Shown in pieces: positions 1-6,550 of a DNA stretch of 11,857 nucleotides. The notes below the pieces were generated by a model, which did not search any database, was not told where the DNA came from, and saw nothing but the letters and a program-made list of their open reading frames with translations. The position numbers were made by a program, and so were the translations under genes. Source of the DNA: an uncultured bacterium (lineage in GTDB: Bacteria > Bacteroidota > Bacteroidia > Bacteroidales > CAIWKO01); the NCBI GenBank assembly GCA_903916135.1, contig CAIWVT010000332.1, positions 1-11,857 of the forward strand, written 5' to 3'. The first letter of the stretch is position 1, and each line of letters begins with the position of its first letter.

Positions 1-50
1 CTCAAACGTTTACCTTAAATATTGAAATGCCTAATTCTAAAAAAAAATGA
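1..50 (+). CDS. C-terminal tail of an upstream gene (partial)
   Basis: Reading from position 3 gives an open frame ending in QTFTLNIEMPNSKKK and a TGA at 48-50. That stop overlaps the ATG of the sugar transporter as ATGA, a common arrangement in translationally coupled operons. Fifteen residues are too few to identify the protein. The other two forward frames also stop within the first 25 bases, so the assignment rests on the ATGA overlap. A carbohydrate-related gene would suit the transporter that follows, but that is only a guess. Confidence 0.4.
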   Translation, partial: QTFTLNIEMPNSKKK

Positions 51-1384
51 TTCAAACTACTAGTGCGCAAAAGCGAAAAGATTATCTATTTTCTATTTCA
101 TTAATCGGATTGTTATTTTTCCTTTTTGGATTTGTAACATGGTTGAATGGAGCTTTAATTCCGTTTCTGAAAACAGCATGTGAGCTGTCGGATGTGGTTG
201 CTTATTTAGTAACATTTGCCTTCTATATTTCATATTTTGTGATGGCAATTCCTTCTTCAAAAATTTTAGAACGAGTAGGTTTCCGCAATGGGATGACCAT
301 TGGCTTGGGGGTGATGGCTATAGGTGCCCTTATATTTATACCTGCTGCAATGACTCGTTCATACTTTTTATTTTTAGTAGGTTTATTTGTTTTAGGAACC
401 GGTTTGGCATTGTTGCAAACTGCCGTGAATCCGTATGTAACTATCCTCGGACCTATTGAAAGTGCAGCCAAGCGCATTAGCATCATGGGAATTTGCAATA
501 AAGTTGCCGGTGTGCTAGCTCCAATTCTATTAGCGTCTATATTATTGAAAGATGCAGAAGCCATAAAAGCCCAACTTGCATCATTAACTGATTTGACGCA
601 ACGCACTACTTTGCTCGATGAATTAGCGCAGCGCATGATTGTACCTTATTTTTTGTTGACAGTTTTTTTGGCTTCTTTAGCCATTATGATACGTTTAGCG
701 CATCTGCCCGAAATTAATCCGGAAGAAGATGAAGTTAAAGATAATACACCTCATGTTCATAAAAGCATATTTCATTATCCGCATTTACTGTTAGGGGTTG
801 TTGCTTTGTTTTTCTACGTAGGTGTGGAGGTAATTGCCGGAGATACGATTATTCGTTACGGAGATTCGTTGGGAATTGCTATGGAATCGGCAAAATATTT
901 TACTTCGCTGATGCTGATTTTTATGGTGATTGGATACTTTTTCGGCGTGGCGTTAATTCCAAAAGTAATTTCTCAAAAAACGGCTTTAGCTTTATGTGCA
1001 ATTCTTGGAGTGCTATTTACGTTAGCAGCCATTTTTGTTCCGCCATCGCTTCGCTTTGAAATTCCTTTCATTGATTTAGCAACTTTTGAACCGGTGAGGC
1101 TTTTGATTCCTTACACCGTTTTGTTTATTGCACTGTTGGGAATTGCAAATTCTTTGGTTTGGCCCGCTATTTGGCCCCTTGCCTTGAATGGCGTTGGGAA
1201 ATACACTAAATTGGGTTCAGCGCTGCTAATAATGGCAATAGCCGGTGGCGCTACACTGCCTTTAGTGTATGGATGGTTGACGCACCTATTGCAAAGCACG
1301 CAACAGGCATATTGGATTGCGATACCCTGCTATTTGGTGATATTGTATTATGCACTTTGGGGACATAAAATCAAATTCAGGTAA
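47..1384 (+). CDS. Sugar:proton symporter, MFS superfamily, FucP/GluP (glucose/galactose) type
   Basis: This is a 445-residue inner-membrane protein with about 12 hydrophobic segments. Family marks include FGFVTWLNGALIPFLK in TM1 (residues 28-42), LLQTAVNPYVTILGP in TM4 (122-136), and VGVEVIAGD starting the second half. These place it among fucose/glucose/galactose permeases, which import hexoses with protons. From memory, E. coli FucP has acidic residues where this protein has G35 and Q124. That favours a glucose/galactose-like rather than fucose substrate, but I cannot confirm it. A polar loop of about 35 residues (roughly 168-200) separates the halves, as in other Bacteroidota members. The ATG follows a run of A and overlaps the preceding stop. 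The ZIP gene starts 23 bp downstream, so the two are probably co-transcribed. Family assignment is firm; substrate is not. Confidence 0.9.
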   Translation: MIQTTSAQKRKDYLFSISLIGLLFFLFGFVTWLNGALIPFLKTACELSDVVAYLVTFAFYISYFVMAIPSSKILERVGFRNGMTIGLGVMAIGALIFIPAAMTRSYFLFLVGLFVLGTGLALLQTAVNPYVTILGPIESAAKRISIMGICNKVAGVLAPILLASILLKDAEAIKAQLASLTDLTQRTTLLDELAQRMIVPYFLLTVFLASLAIMIRLAHLPEINPEEDEVKDNTPHVHKSIFHYPHLLLGVVALFFYVGVEVIAGDTIIRYGDSLGIAMESAKYFTSLMLIFMVIGYFFGVALIPKVISQKTALALCAILGVLFTLAAIFVPPSLRFEIPFIDLATFEPVRLLIPYTVLFIALLGIANSLVWPAIWPLALNGVGKYTKLGSALLIMAIAGGATLPLVYGWLTHLLQSTQQAYWIAIPCYLVILYYALWGHKIKFR

Positions 1385-1407
1385 TTGTTATCTTAGTAAA
1401 GTAAATT

Positions 1408-2163
1408 ATGAGTCTTATTGTTTTCATTGCATTATTTTTTCCTGTTCTTTTAGGCGGGCTTTCTGTGTTTCTTTTTACGACAGGAGAAAAAACTCTTAAA
1501 TTGATACTTGCTTTCGGAGGGGCATTTTTGCTGTCATTAACCTTTGTTGAAATCATTCCTGAAATATACTCAACAGAATCTACTCTGATAGGATTGTTTG
1601 TCATGTTGGGTTTTTTCGTTCAACTCCTGCTTGATTTTCTGACAAAGGGTGTAGAGCATGGACACCACAGCCATCATGAAAAGCTTAATCAACCTTGCCG
1701 CCGTGAGCAGCAGGAGCATTTTAGTTTTTTGGGAATCATGATTGGAATTTGCATTCATTCATTTCTTGAAGGTATGCCTTTGTCAAGTAATTTTGGGAAC
1801 GAATTAATTAAAGATACGTTATTGACCGGAATAGTAATCCATAATATTCCCATTTCTATTGTTCTTGTAAGTTTGTTTCTGCATACCGGTTTGTCGAAAA
1901 CCAAATCAATTGTTTTGTTGATAGTATTTGCGCTTTCATCTCCATTTGGAACCATTACAAGCTATTATGTGGGTGCAGAACTTATTGCTCAATATGCTCA
2001 TTTCTTTGATTATGTGCTTGCCATGGTGGTAGGTATATTTCTACATATATCCACTACTATTCTTTTTGAAACAGACGAAAACCATCGGTTTAATTTCAGA
2101 AAATTCTTTGTGATTGTTTTAGGCTTTGGTGCAACAATTTTGTTGTCAATTGTAGTGCATTAA
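1408..2163 (+). CDS. ZIP-family divalent metal transporter
   Basis: This is a 251-residue membrane protein with about eight hydrophobic segments and a His-rich cytoplasmic loop (H84, H86, H87, H89, H90) between TM3 and TM4, the usual ZIP layout. ZIP proteins move Zn, Fe or Mn into the cytoplasm. TM4 carries HSFLEG (H117, S118, E121, G122), the expected metal-site motif. TM5 has HNIPIS (145-150) where many ZIPs have HExPHE, so only the first His and the Pro of that motif remain. The ATG at 1408 follows an AT-rich leader without a clear Shine-Dalgarno site. The 23-bp gap after the sugar transporter suggests one transcript, although the two products have no obvious shared function. Metal preference cannot be told from sequence. 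Confidence 0.88.
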   Translation: MSLIVFIALFFPVLLGGLSVFLFTTGEKTLKLILAFGGAFLLSLTFVEIIPEIYSTESTLIGLFVMLGFFVQLLLDFLTKGVEHGHHSHHEKLNQPCRREQQEHFSFLGIMIGICIHSFLEGMPLSSNFGNELIKDTLLTGIVIHNIPISIVLVSLFLHTGLSKTKSIVLLIVFALSSPFGTITSYYVGAELIAQYAHFFDYVLAMVVGIFLHISTTILFETDENHRFNFRKFFVIVLGFGATILLSIVVH

Positions 2164-2183
2164 CAGAAAAAAGAGTACCTTTG
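2150..2183 (+). promoter_or_regulatory. Bacteroidota-type promoter for the peroxiredoxin gene
   Basis: TACCTTTG at 2176-2183 matches the phylum -7 consensus TAnnTTTG. A TTG at 2150-2152 could be the -33 element; the 23-bp spacer is somewhat long. It overlaps the end of the ZIP gene and leaves a leader of roughly 40 nt, ending in A-rich AAATAAATAAATAAATT before the ATG. No Shine-Dalgarno sequence is visible, as is usual in the phylum. Confidence 0.5.
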
Positions 2184-2231
2184 CATTTGAGTACTTATTT
2201 GAATTAGTAATTAAAAATAAATAAATAAATT

Positions 2232-2864
2232 ATGTGTACATTAGTTGGTAAAAAAGCTCCGGCTTTTAAAGCAGATGCCGTTGTGAACGGTTCTGAATTT
2301 GTTGATGATTTTTCATTGACGCAGTTTATCGGAAAGAAACATGTTGTGTTTTTCTTTTATCCTTTAGATTTTACCTTTGTTTGTCCTACCGAAATTCTTG
2401 CATTTCAAGATAAATTGGACGAGTTTGAGAAACGGAATACAGCCGTGGTTGGATGTTCAATTGATTCGAAATTTTCGCATTGGGCATGGTTGCAAACAGA
2501 AAAAAACAAAGGAGGCATCAAAGGTGTTACGTTTCCATTAGTAGCCGATTTGGCGAAAACTATTGCTGAGAATTATGGTGTTTTAGCGGGCGATTATGAT
2601 TATGATGAGGAAGGTGAAGTTGAATTTATTGGTGCTCCGGTGGCTTATCGTGGATTGTTTTTGATAGATAAAACCGGAGTGGTTCGTCATCAGTTGGTCA
2701 ATGATTTGCCTTTGGGCAGAAATGTGGACGAAGCATTGCGCATGGTGGATGCTTTGCAGTTTTTTGAAGAAAACGGCGAAGTATGTCCTGCCAATTGGCA
2801 AAAAGGCAAAGATGGTATGAAAGCTACTTCTGATGGAGTTGCTGATTATTTGAGCAAACATTAA
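2232..2864 (+). CDS. Typical 2-Cys peroxiredoxin (AhpC/TSA, Prx1 group)
   Basis: This 210-residue cytoplasmic thiol peroxidase reduces H2O2 and organic hydroperoxides. The active site P44-x3-T48-x2-C51 lies in DFTFVCPTEI, with C51 as peroxidatic cysteine and R140 (AYRGLF) as the probable catalytic arginine. The resolving cysteine is C185 in EVCPANW, so the enzyme should form inter-subunit disulfides recycled by thioredoxin or AhpF. A GGIKG motif is present at 94-98, but the C-terminus ends YLSKH without the YF pair typical of overoxidation-sensitive eukaryotic enzymes. This suggests a robust bacterial form. An acidic stretch (121-131, DYDYDEEGEVE) lengthens the loop before R140; I recall similar loops in Bacteroidota homologues. 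The gene has its own promoter-like sequence and ends before a repeat and a strong terminator. OxyR-type control is possible, but no operator was recognised. Confidence 0.95.
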   Translation: MCTLVGKKAPAFKADAVVNGSEFVDDFSLTQFIGKKHVVFFFYPLDFTFVCPTEILAFQDKLDEFEKRNTAVVGCSIDSKFSHWAWLQTEKNKGGIKGVTFPLVADLAKTIAENYGVLAGDYDYDEEGEVEFIGAPVAYRGLFLIDKTGVVRHQLVNDLPLGRNVDEALRMVDALQFFEENGEVCPANWQKGKDGMKATSDGVADYLSKH

Positions 2865-2873
2865 GAGATTTTA

Positions 2874-2929
2874 GATTTGGGATTTGTGATTTGGGATTTG
2901 TGATTTATGATTTGTGATTTGTGATTTAT
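2874..2929 (+). repeat. Heptanucleotide tandem repeat, 8 copies
   Basis: Eight contiguous 7-bp units of the form GATTTGK/GATTTAT begin nine bases after the peroxiredoxin stop codon. In order the units end GG, GT, GG, GT, AT, GT, GT, AT, with the GATTT core unchanged throughout. The rest of 2930-3060 is AT-rich with loose GGATTG-like words and holds no gene I can support. Confidence 0.9.
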
Positions 2930-3060
2930 AAGGCTGAAAGAGCAGGTTATTTAAGCATAAACACTTACTGAGAATTATTTATTATGCCGATAGGGCATCT
3001 GTAATAGTCCAAGTTGGATTGGTTAAATTGTTGGATTGTTATATTGCTGGGATGATAATA

Positions 3061-3098
3061 AAAAAGGCTTGCTGATTGGCAAGCCTTTTTCTTTTTTT
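3061..3098. terminator. Bidirectional intrinsic terminator between convergent genes
   Basis: AAAAAGGCTTGC (3061-3072) and GCAAGCCTTTTT (3079-3090) form a perfect 12-bp inverted repeat around a 6-nt loop (TGATTG). More T residues follow on the plus strand (3092-3098), and the A run at the left provides a U tract for the opposite strand. It lies between the plus-strand peroxiredoxin and the minus-strand gene ending at 3112, so it can end transcription from both sides. Confidence 0.9.
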
Positions 3099-3111
3099 AA
3101 TATCTGATACC

Positions 3112-4065
3112 TTATGAGACTTCCTGAGTGGATATTTCCATCATAACATCGCAGATGGTGTCCTCATTGTTTTTGATTTCGATGGTGATTTCCTGCGTGA
3201 TGAAACCTGGTTTGCTGAATTGAACTTTATAAAATCCATCTTTCAGGTGATGGGTGCGAAAAGTGCCGTCAGCTTTGGTATAAACATCAGCGATGTTGCC
3301 ATCCACCACATGAACCAGCACTTCAGCTTCGGGGACAATGGTATGACCGCGAAAAGCAGTGCCTGTAAGGGTGCCTACATGATGAGAGGCTGATGAATGA
3401 CTGCGTTGAAAATACTCCTGAGAAAAGAATAGACTCATTTTTGCGGGTTGACCTATAAATTCCAAAGCCAAGTTGAACAAATTTGATTGCATTTGCACAG
3501 CCCATGCCACTTCGGCATCATTGCGGGTGCCGCGAGCACCTTTGGTTAAGCCTATATCGGTGGTTTGCAACAAACGGTCGGCATCCCAACGGGTTTGAAA
3601 TGCCTCAAATTCGTTCAAAACACTCACACCACCTGCTTCGGTTGTATGGGCTGTTATGGCTAATACCATTGCATCTATATAGGTTTTTGCATTACCTTTA
3701 TTCGTATGCTGTGTATATTCCATCACACCTAAAGGAAAAAATACATGATATAAAGGGTTTGTTTCAAATTTGATGGATAGAAAATAGAAGTTCAAGCGGC
3801 TGCAGCGATTTCTAAAATCCTCAATAATTACGTCCACTACTGAGGTTTGGGCAATCTGCGTACCCAATTTCAATGTGATTTGAGGCAATATACCAAAAAA
3901 AGCAAGATGTACGGCTTCGGTGGCGGCAATCATTGTATCGTACTGATGAGCGGTGTTTTGAGCATGCAGTTTACCAATGTGCAAATCGCTACCTTTTTGT
4001 TTATTTTCAAAAGATACGCGCAGGTCCAGAAATAGGAAATCAAAAATGGTTGATAGGTTTATCAT
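3112..4065 (-). CDS. Unrecognised protein with C-terminal carboxypeptidase-regulatory-like domain
   Basis: I read 317 residues from the ATG at 4063-4065. The frame is open to 4137, but a well-formed promoter at 4091-4121 would put the transcript start downstream of that codon, so the shorter start is preferred. Residues 1-230 are mixed and probably mostly helical (for example DAEVAWAVQMQSNLFNLALEF, 183-203, hydrophobic at intervals), and I recognise no family. Residues 231-310 (GTLTGTAFRG..., ADGTFR..., GFYKVQFSKPGF) follow the pattern of the CarboxypepD_reg-like beta-sandwich: a variable-value strand, then D-G-x-F, then a G-Y/F-Y turn. Such domains are usually periplasmic or extracellular in Bacteroidota, yet no signal peptide is visible. 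The gene stands alone, transcribed toward the terminator at 3061. Function unknown. Confidence 0.75.
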   Translation of the reverse strand: MINLSTIFDFLFLDLRVSFENKQKGSDLHIGKLHAQNTAHQYDTMIAATEAVHLAFFGILPQITLKLGTQIAQTSVVDVIIEDFRNRCSRLNFYFLSIKFETNPLYHVFFPLGVMEYTQHTNKGNAKTYIDAMVLAITAHTTEAGGVSVLNEFEAFQTRWDADRLLQTTDIGLTKGARGTRNDAEVAWAVQMQSNLFNLALEFIGQPAKMSLFFSQEYFQRSHSSASHHVGTLTGTAFRGHTIVPEAEVLVHVVDGNIADVYTKADGTFRTHHLKDGFYKVQFSKPGFITQEITIEIKNNEDTICDVMMEISTQEVS

Positions 4066-4090
4066 ATTGCTTTTTTTATAGAGTTGGGCG

Positions 4091-4121
4091 CAAAGATAGA
4101 AATAATAAACTAACTTCCAAA
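4091..4121 (-). promoter_or_regulatory. Bacteroidota-type promoter for the 317-residue protein
   Basis: On the minus strand, TTTG (complement of 4118-4121) is followed by 19 bp and then TATCTTTG (complement of 4091-4098). These match the -33 TTTG and -7 TAnnTTTG elements at the preferred spacing. Transcription should begin near 4085, giving a leader of about 20 nt to the ATG at 4065. Confidence 0.75.
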
Positions 4122-4210
4122 TTATATTTTCTCTCAAAATGACAATAAGTTAGTATTAGTGTAGATAGCTGCGAAAATAATTCTATAGATTTCATATTAT
4201 AGTTTTTTTA

Positions 4211-4535
4211 GCCAACTTTGGCATATAGCCAAAGGAGTCTTCTAGATGGTATTGCCAACTTGGGCATATAAGCAAAGGAGTCTTCTAGATGGTATTGCCA
4301 ACGTTGGCATATAGGCAAAGGAGTCTCCTATATGGTATTGCCAACTTTGGCATATAGGCAAAGGAGTCTCCAAGATGGTATTGCCAACTTTGGCATATAG
4401 GCAAAGGAGTCTCCTATATGGCATTGCCAACTTTGGCATATATGCAAAGGAGTCTCCTATATGGTATTGCCAACTTTGGCATATAGGCAAAGGAGTCTCC
4501 GAGATGGTATTGCCAACTTTGGCAAATAGACAAAG
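4211..4535. repeat. 43-bp tandem repeat array, seven full copies plus a partial eighth
   Basis: Units begin with GCCAAC at 4211, 4254, 4297, 4340, 4383, 4426, 4469 and 4512, exactly 43 bp apart, and the last is cut after about 24 bp. Most positions are invariant. Variation clusters around the end of the GGAGTCT block, which continues as TCTAGATGG, CCTATATGG, CCAAGATGG or CCGAGATGG. Each unit holds small inverted repeats: TGCCAA-CT-TTGGCA, and in several copies CATATAGG paired with CCTATATG across an 11-nt spacer. Because 43 is not a multiple of three, all frames rotate through the same sequence. The minus strand happens to stay open for 118 codons, but this does not look like a gene. The flank 4138-4210 is AT-rich and holds nothing I recognise. 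Confidence 0.95.
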
Positions 4536-4567
4536 TATTAATATGGAATAAGATACAAATTTTGTTG

Positions 4568-4700
4568 TAACTCCGCCTTTCAAGGCGGAGCTGAACAAAG
4601 ATAGCAGCAGTGGGCTTTAGCCCTGAAATGGATGATTTTATGCAGGGCTAAAGCCCTTATGTGTGGTTTTCACCAGACTCCGCCTTGAAAGGCGGAGTTA
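4568..4700. repeat. Four-hairpin nested palindromic element, copy 1
   Basis: Four short stem-loops lie in a row. Hairpin 1 is CTCCGCCTT-TC-AAGGCGGAG (4571-4590), hairpin 2 is GGGCT-TT-AGCCC (4612-4623), hairpin 3 is AGGGCT-AA-AGCCCT (4644-4657), and hairpin 4 is CTCCGCCTT-GA-AAGGCGGAG (4678-4697). The element is also palindromic as a whole: the 23-bp arms 4568-4590 and 4678-4700 are perfect reverse complements, as are 4612-4625 and 4643-4656. It lies 75 bp downstream of the TPR gene's stop codon and may protect or end that transcript, though no U tract follows. It looks like a REP/MITE-type dispersed repeat. The remaining 4701-4774 is AT-rich without recognisable features. Confidence 0.9.
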
Positions 4701-4774
4701 TTAATCTGATGCGGAGATTTGAGATTTTATATAAGTGATTAGATAACGAGATAACATCAATAAACAAAATCAAA

Positions 4775-6550
4775 CTATGACTCCAATTGTTTCCTTACCC
4801 AACTTAAATTCTTACTGAATTCTGCATACTGTGGGCAATCTCTCACCAATTCTACCCACAATTTTTCGGCTTTCAGAAAGTAATCCTGGGCTGTTTGCTT
4901 ACCATTTTCATAATCATAATAAACCAAGGCAAGTCTACTAAAGGTAACTGCCAATCCGTTTTTTAAAGAAACATTTTTTGGAAAGGATTCATTGAGTTCT
5001 TTCATTAATTTGGTGGAGTCTTTATAAAACGTTACGGCTTGTTCCAGGTTCCCCAATGATCTAAGGACGTCGCCTATCTTTGAGAAGGAAACCGCCAGCC
5101 CGTTTTTGAAATTGACATTTGCTGGAAATGTCTCATAGAGTTCTTTAAATAAATCGGTTTCATCTTCATAAAACATCAATGCTTTTTCCAGATTGCCTAA
5201 TGCGCTGTGAGTGTTGCCTAACTTTTCATAGGAAATTGCCAGCCCATTTTTATATTTAACATTTTTTGGGAAAGCTTCATAAAGTTCTTTTCCTAATTGG
5301 GAACGTTCTTCGTAAAACGTCAATGCTTTTTCCAGATTGCCAAGCGCACTGTACGTTTCGCCTATCTTAGAATATGAAATTGCCAAACCGTTTTTGAATG
5401 AAACATAATTAGGGAATGCTTCATAGAGTTCTTTTCCTAATCTGGAACGTTCTTCATAAAAAGTCAAAGCTTGCTGCAGATTGCCCAATGCGCTGTGCGT
5501 TTCGCCTAAATTAGAGTAGGAAATCGCCAGTCCGTTTTTATAACTACTGTCTTGCGGATTGGAGTCATAAAGAGTTTTAAAAATAGTGTTGTATTGTTCG
5601 AAAGCGGGGAGTGCTTTGTCGAGGTTGCCAAGTTCTGCATACATTTCGCCTGATTTGCCATACGCATACGCTAAATCAGCATCGGATTCATTTTCTTGCT
5701 GCTTAATGGCAATAGCATCCGTGATAAACTTTATGGCTTCGGAGGTTTGGTGGGCAGCAAAATAAATTTCGGCTAAAGAGGTGAGGATGGCAGGGTTTTG
5801 GAGGTCGAAATCATCAGTGTAATCCTTACAATAATTGAGCGCTTCGGTATGCAATTCCATGCCTGAATAGGTTTCTGCCAAAGGCAACACCATTTCGTTG
5901 GCAATGCGACGGCGGGGAAATTCCATATCGTGAGCTTTTTGAATTTGCTCTCTCAGGTTGGCAATTTTCAGTTGCAGTTTATCATAATCGTCTTGCTTGT
6001 GATAGGCGGGTTTAAACCATTCGGAGAGCGATTGTTGGTAACCAAACTCATCGGGCAGCGTGTTCACATAAATGGTCATCATTTGCCGTTGCCTGAAAAG
6101 GTCTTGAGCATATTGGTTGATACGGGCGATAGATTGTTCGCTTACCCAAAATATCATAGGAACACCAAGCTTATTCAGTTCTTCGCGAGCAAAATTCAAT
6201 TCAATCAACTGCCGTTTATCATCAAAACGAATATCATCTTTATTTGGATTATAAGGGGAAACAACCTGATCGAGATTGCTTATTATAAGTCCATCGAAAC
6301 CCGGTGGGGTTAAAATAGCTTTTCTCAATTGCTCCAGTAAGAAGACATCACTTAAAGTATCGAATACAAAAAACAATATCCTTTTGTTTTTTTTGGCAGC
6401 TTCGCTAATCAGTTCGTTCGAAATGCGCGGAATGATGGATTGATGCAAAGCGGAGGCAAACACATATCCGGTTTCCCGAATCAAAAAACTTGACAGCTTG
6501 ATGAATTCAGCCGAAAGAAGGTCAATATTAAATTTCGGATTGCTGTCCAT
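4775..6550 (-). CDS. Protein with alpha/beta N-terminal domain and 48-residue TPR-like repeats
   Basis: I read 591 residues from the ATG at 6548-6550, chosen because AGAGGTGA lies 5 nt upstream; a TTG six codons earlier is less likely. Residues 1-170 look alpha/beta (strands such as RILFFVFD at 57-64 and DGLIISN at 86-92). They include LNFAREELNKLGVPMIFW (118-135) followed by a helix and DLFRQR. I recall this LN..RE.L...G.P..FW pattern from bacterial TPR proteins next to NTPases. A short charged helix (187-210) links to helical repeats from about 215. Five KNGLA units start at 338, 386, 434, 482 and 530, exactly 48 residues apart. Each contains xxLGxxxSALGNLExALTFYE, a TPR helix pair with a longer second helix. 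No signal peptide or membrane segment is seen. It overlaps the ATPase gene and is probably its partner, serving as sensor or scaffold; the biochemical role of the N-terminal domain is unknown. Confidence 0.85.
   Translation of the reverse strand: MDSNPKFNIDLLSAEFIKLSSFLIRETGYVFASALHQSIIPRISNELISEAAKKNKRILFFVFDTLSDVFLLEQLRKAILTPPGFDGLIISNLDQVVSPYNPNKDDIRFDDKRQLIELNFAREELNKLGVPMIFWVSEQSIARINQYAQDLFRQRQMMTIYVNTLPDEFGYQQSLSEWFKPAYHKQDDYDKLQLKIANLREQIQKAHDMEFPRRRIANEMVLPLAETYSGMELHTEALNYCKDYTDDFDLQNPAILTSLAEIYFAAHQTSEAIKFITDAIAIKQQENESDADLAYAYGKSGEMYAELGNLDKALPAFEQYNTIFKTLYDSNPQDSSYKNGLAISYSNLGETHSALGNLQQALTFYEERSRLGKELYEAFPNYVSFKNGLAISYSKIGETYSALGNLEKALTFYEERSQLGKELYEAFPKNVKYKNGLAISYEKLGNTHSALGNLEKALMFYEDETDLFKELYETFPANVNFKNGLAVSFSKIGDVLRSLGNLEQAVTFYKDSTKLMKELNESFPKNVSLKNGLAVTFSRLALVYYDYENGKQTAQDYFLKAEKLWVELVRDCPQYAEFSKNLSWVRKQLES

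Noticed and set aside
4066..4137. 24-residue longer N-terminus of the 317-residue protein
   Set aside because: The -7 and -33 elements lie within this stretch, so the transcript should start after it.
3483..4142. Plus-strand open frames (3483-3773, 3847-4035, 3933-4142)
   Set aside because: They are antisense to the minus-strand coding region, show no domain-like pattern, and have no promoter or ribosome site.
4211..4535. CRISPR array
   Set aside because: The units are contiguous, with no unique spacers between conserved repeats, and no cas genes are nearby.
4242..4598. 118-codon minus-strand open frame with repeats such as LCLYAKVGNTI
   Set aside because: It is the 43-bp tandem array read through. 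The period is not a multiple of three, so the same DNA is read in rotating frames, and the frame is open only because the unit lacks stops. No promoter or ribosome site was seen.
4568..4700. Insertion sequence or MITE end with target duplication
   Set aside because: No transposase is present and no convincing direct target duplication brackets the element. REP-like is the safer description.
5930..6313. 127-codon plus-strand open frame
   Set aside because: It is antisense to the TPR gene, whose frame gives a coherent repeat protein; this one shows no family features.
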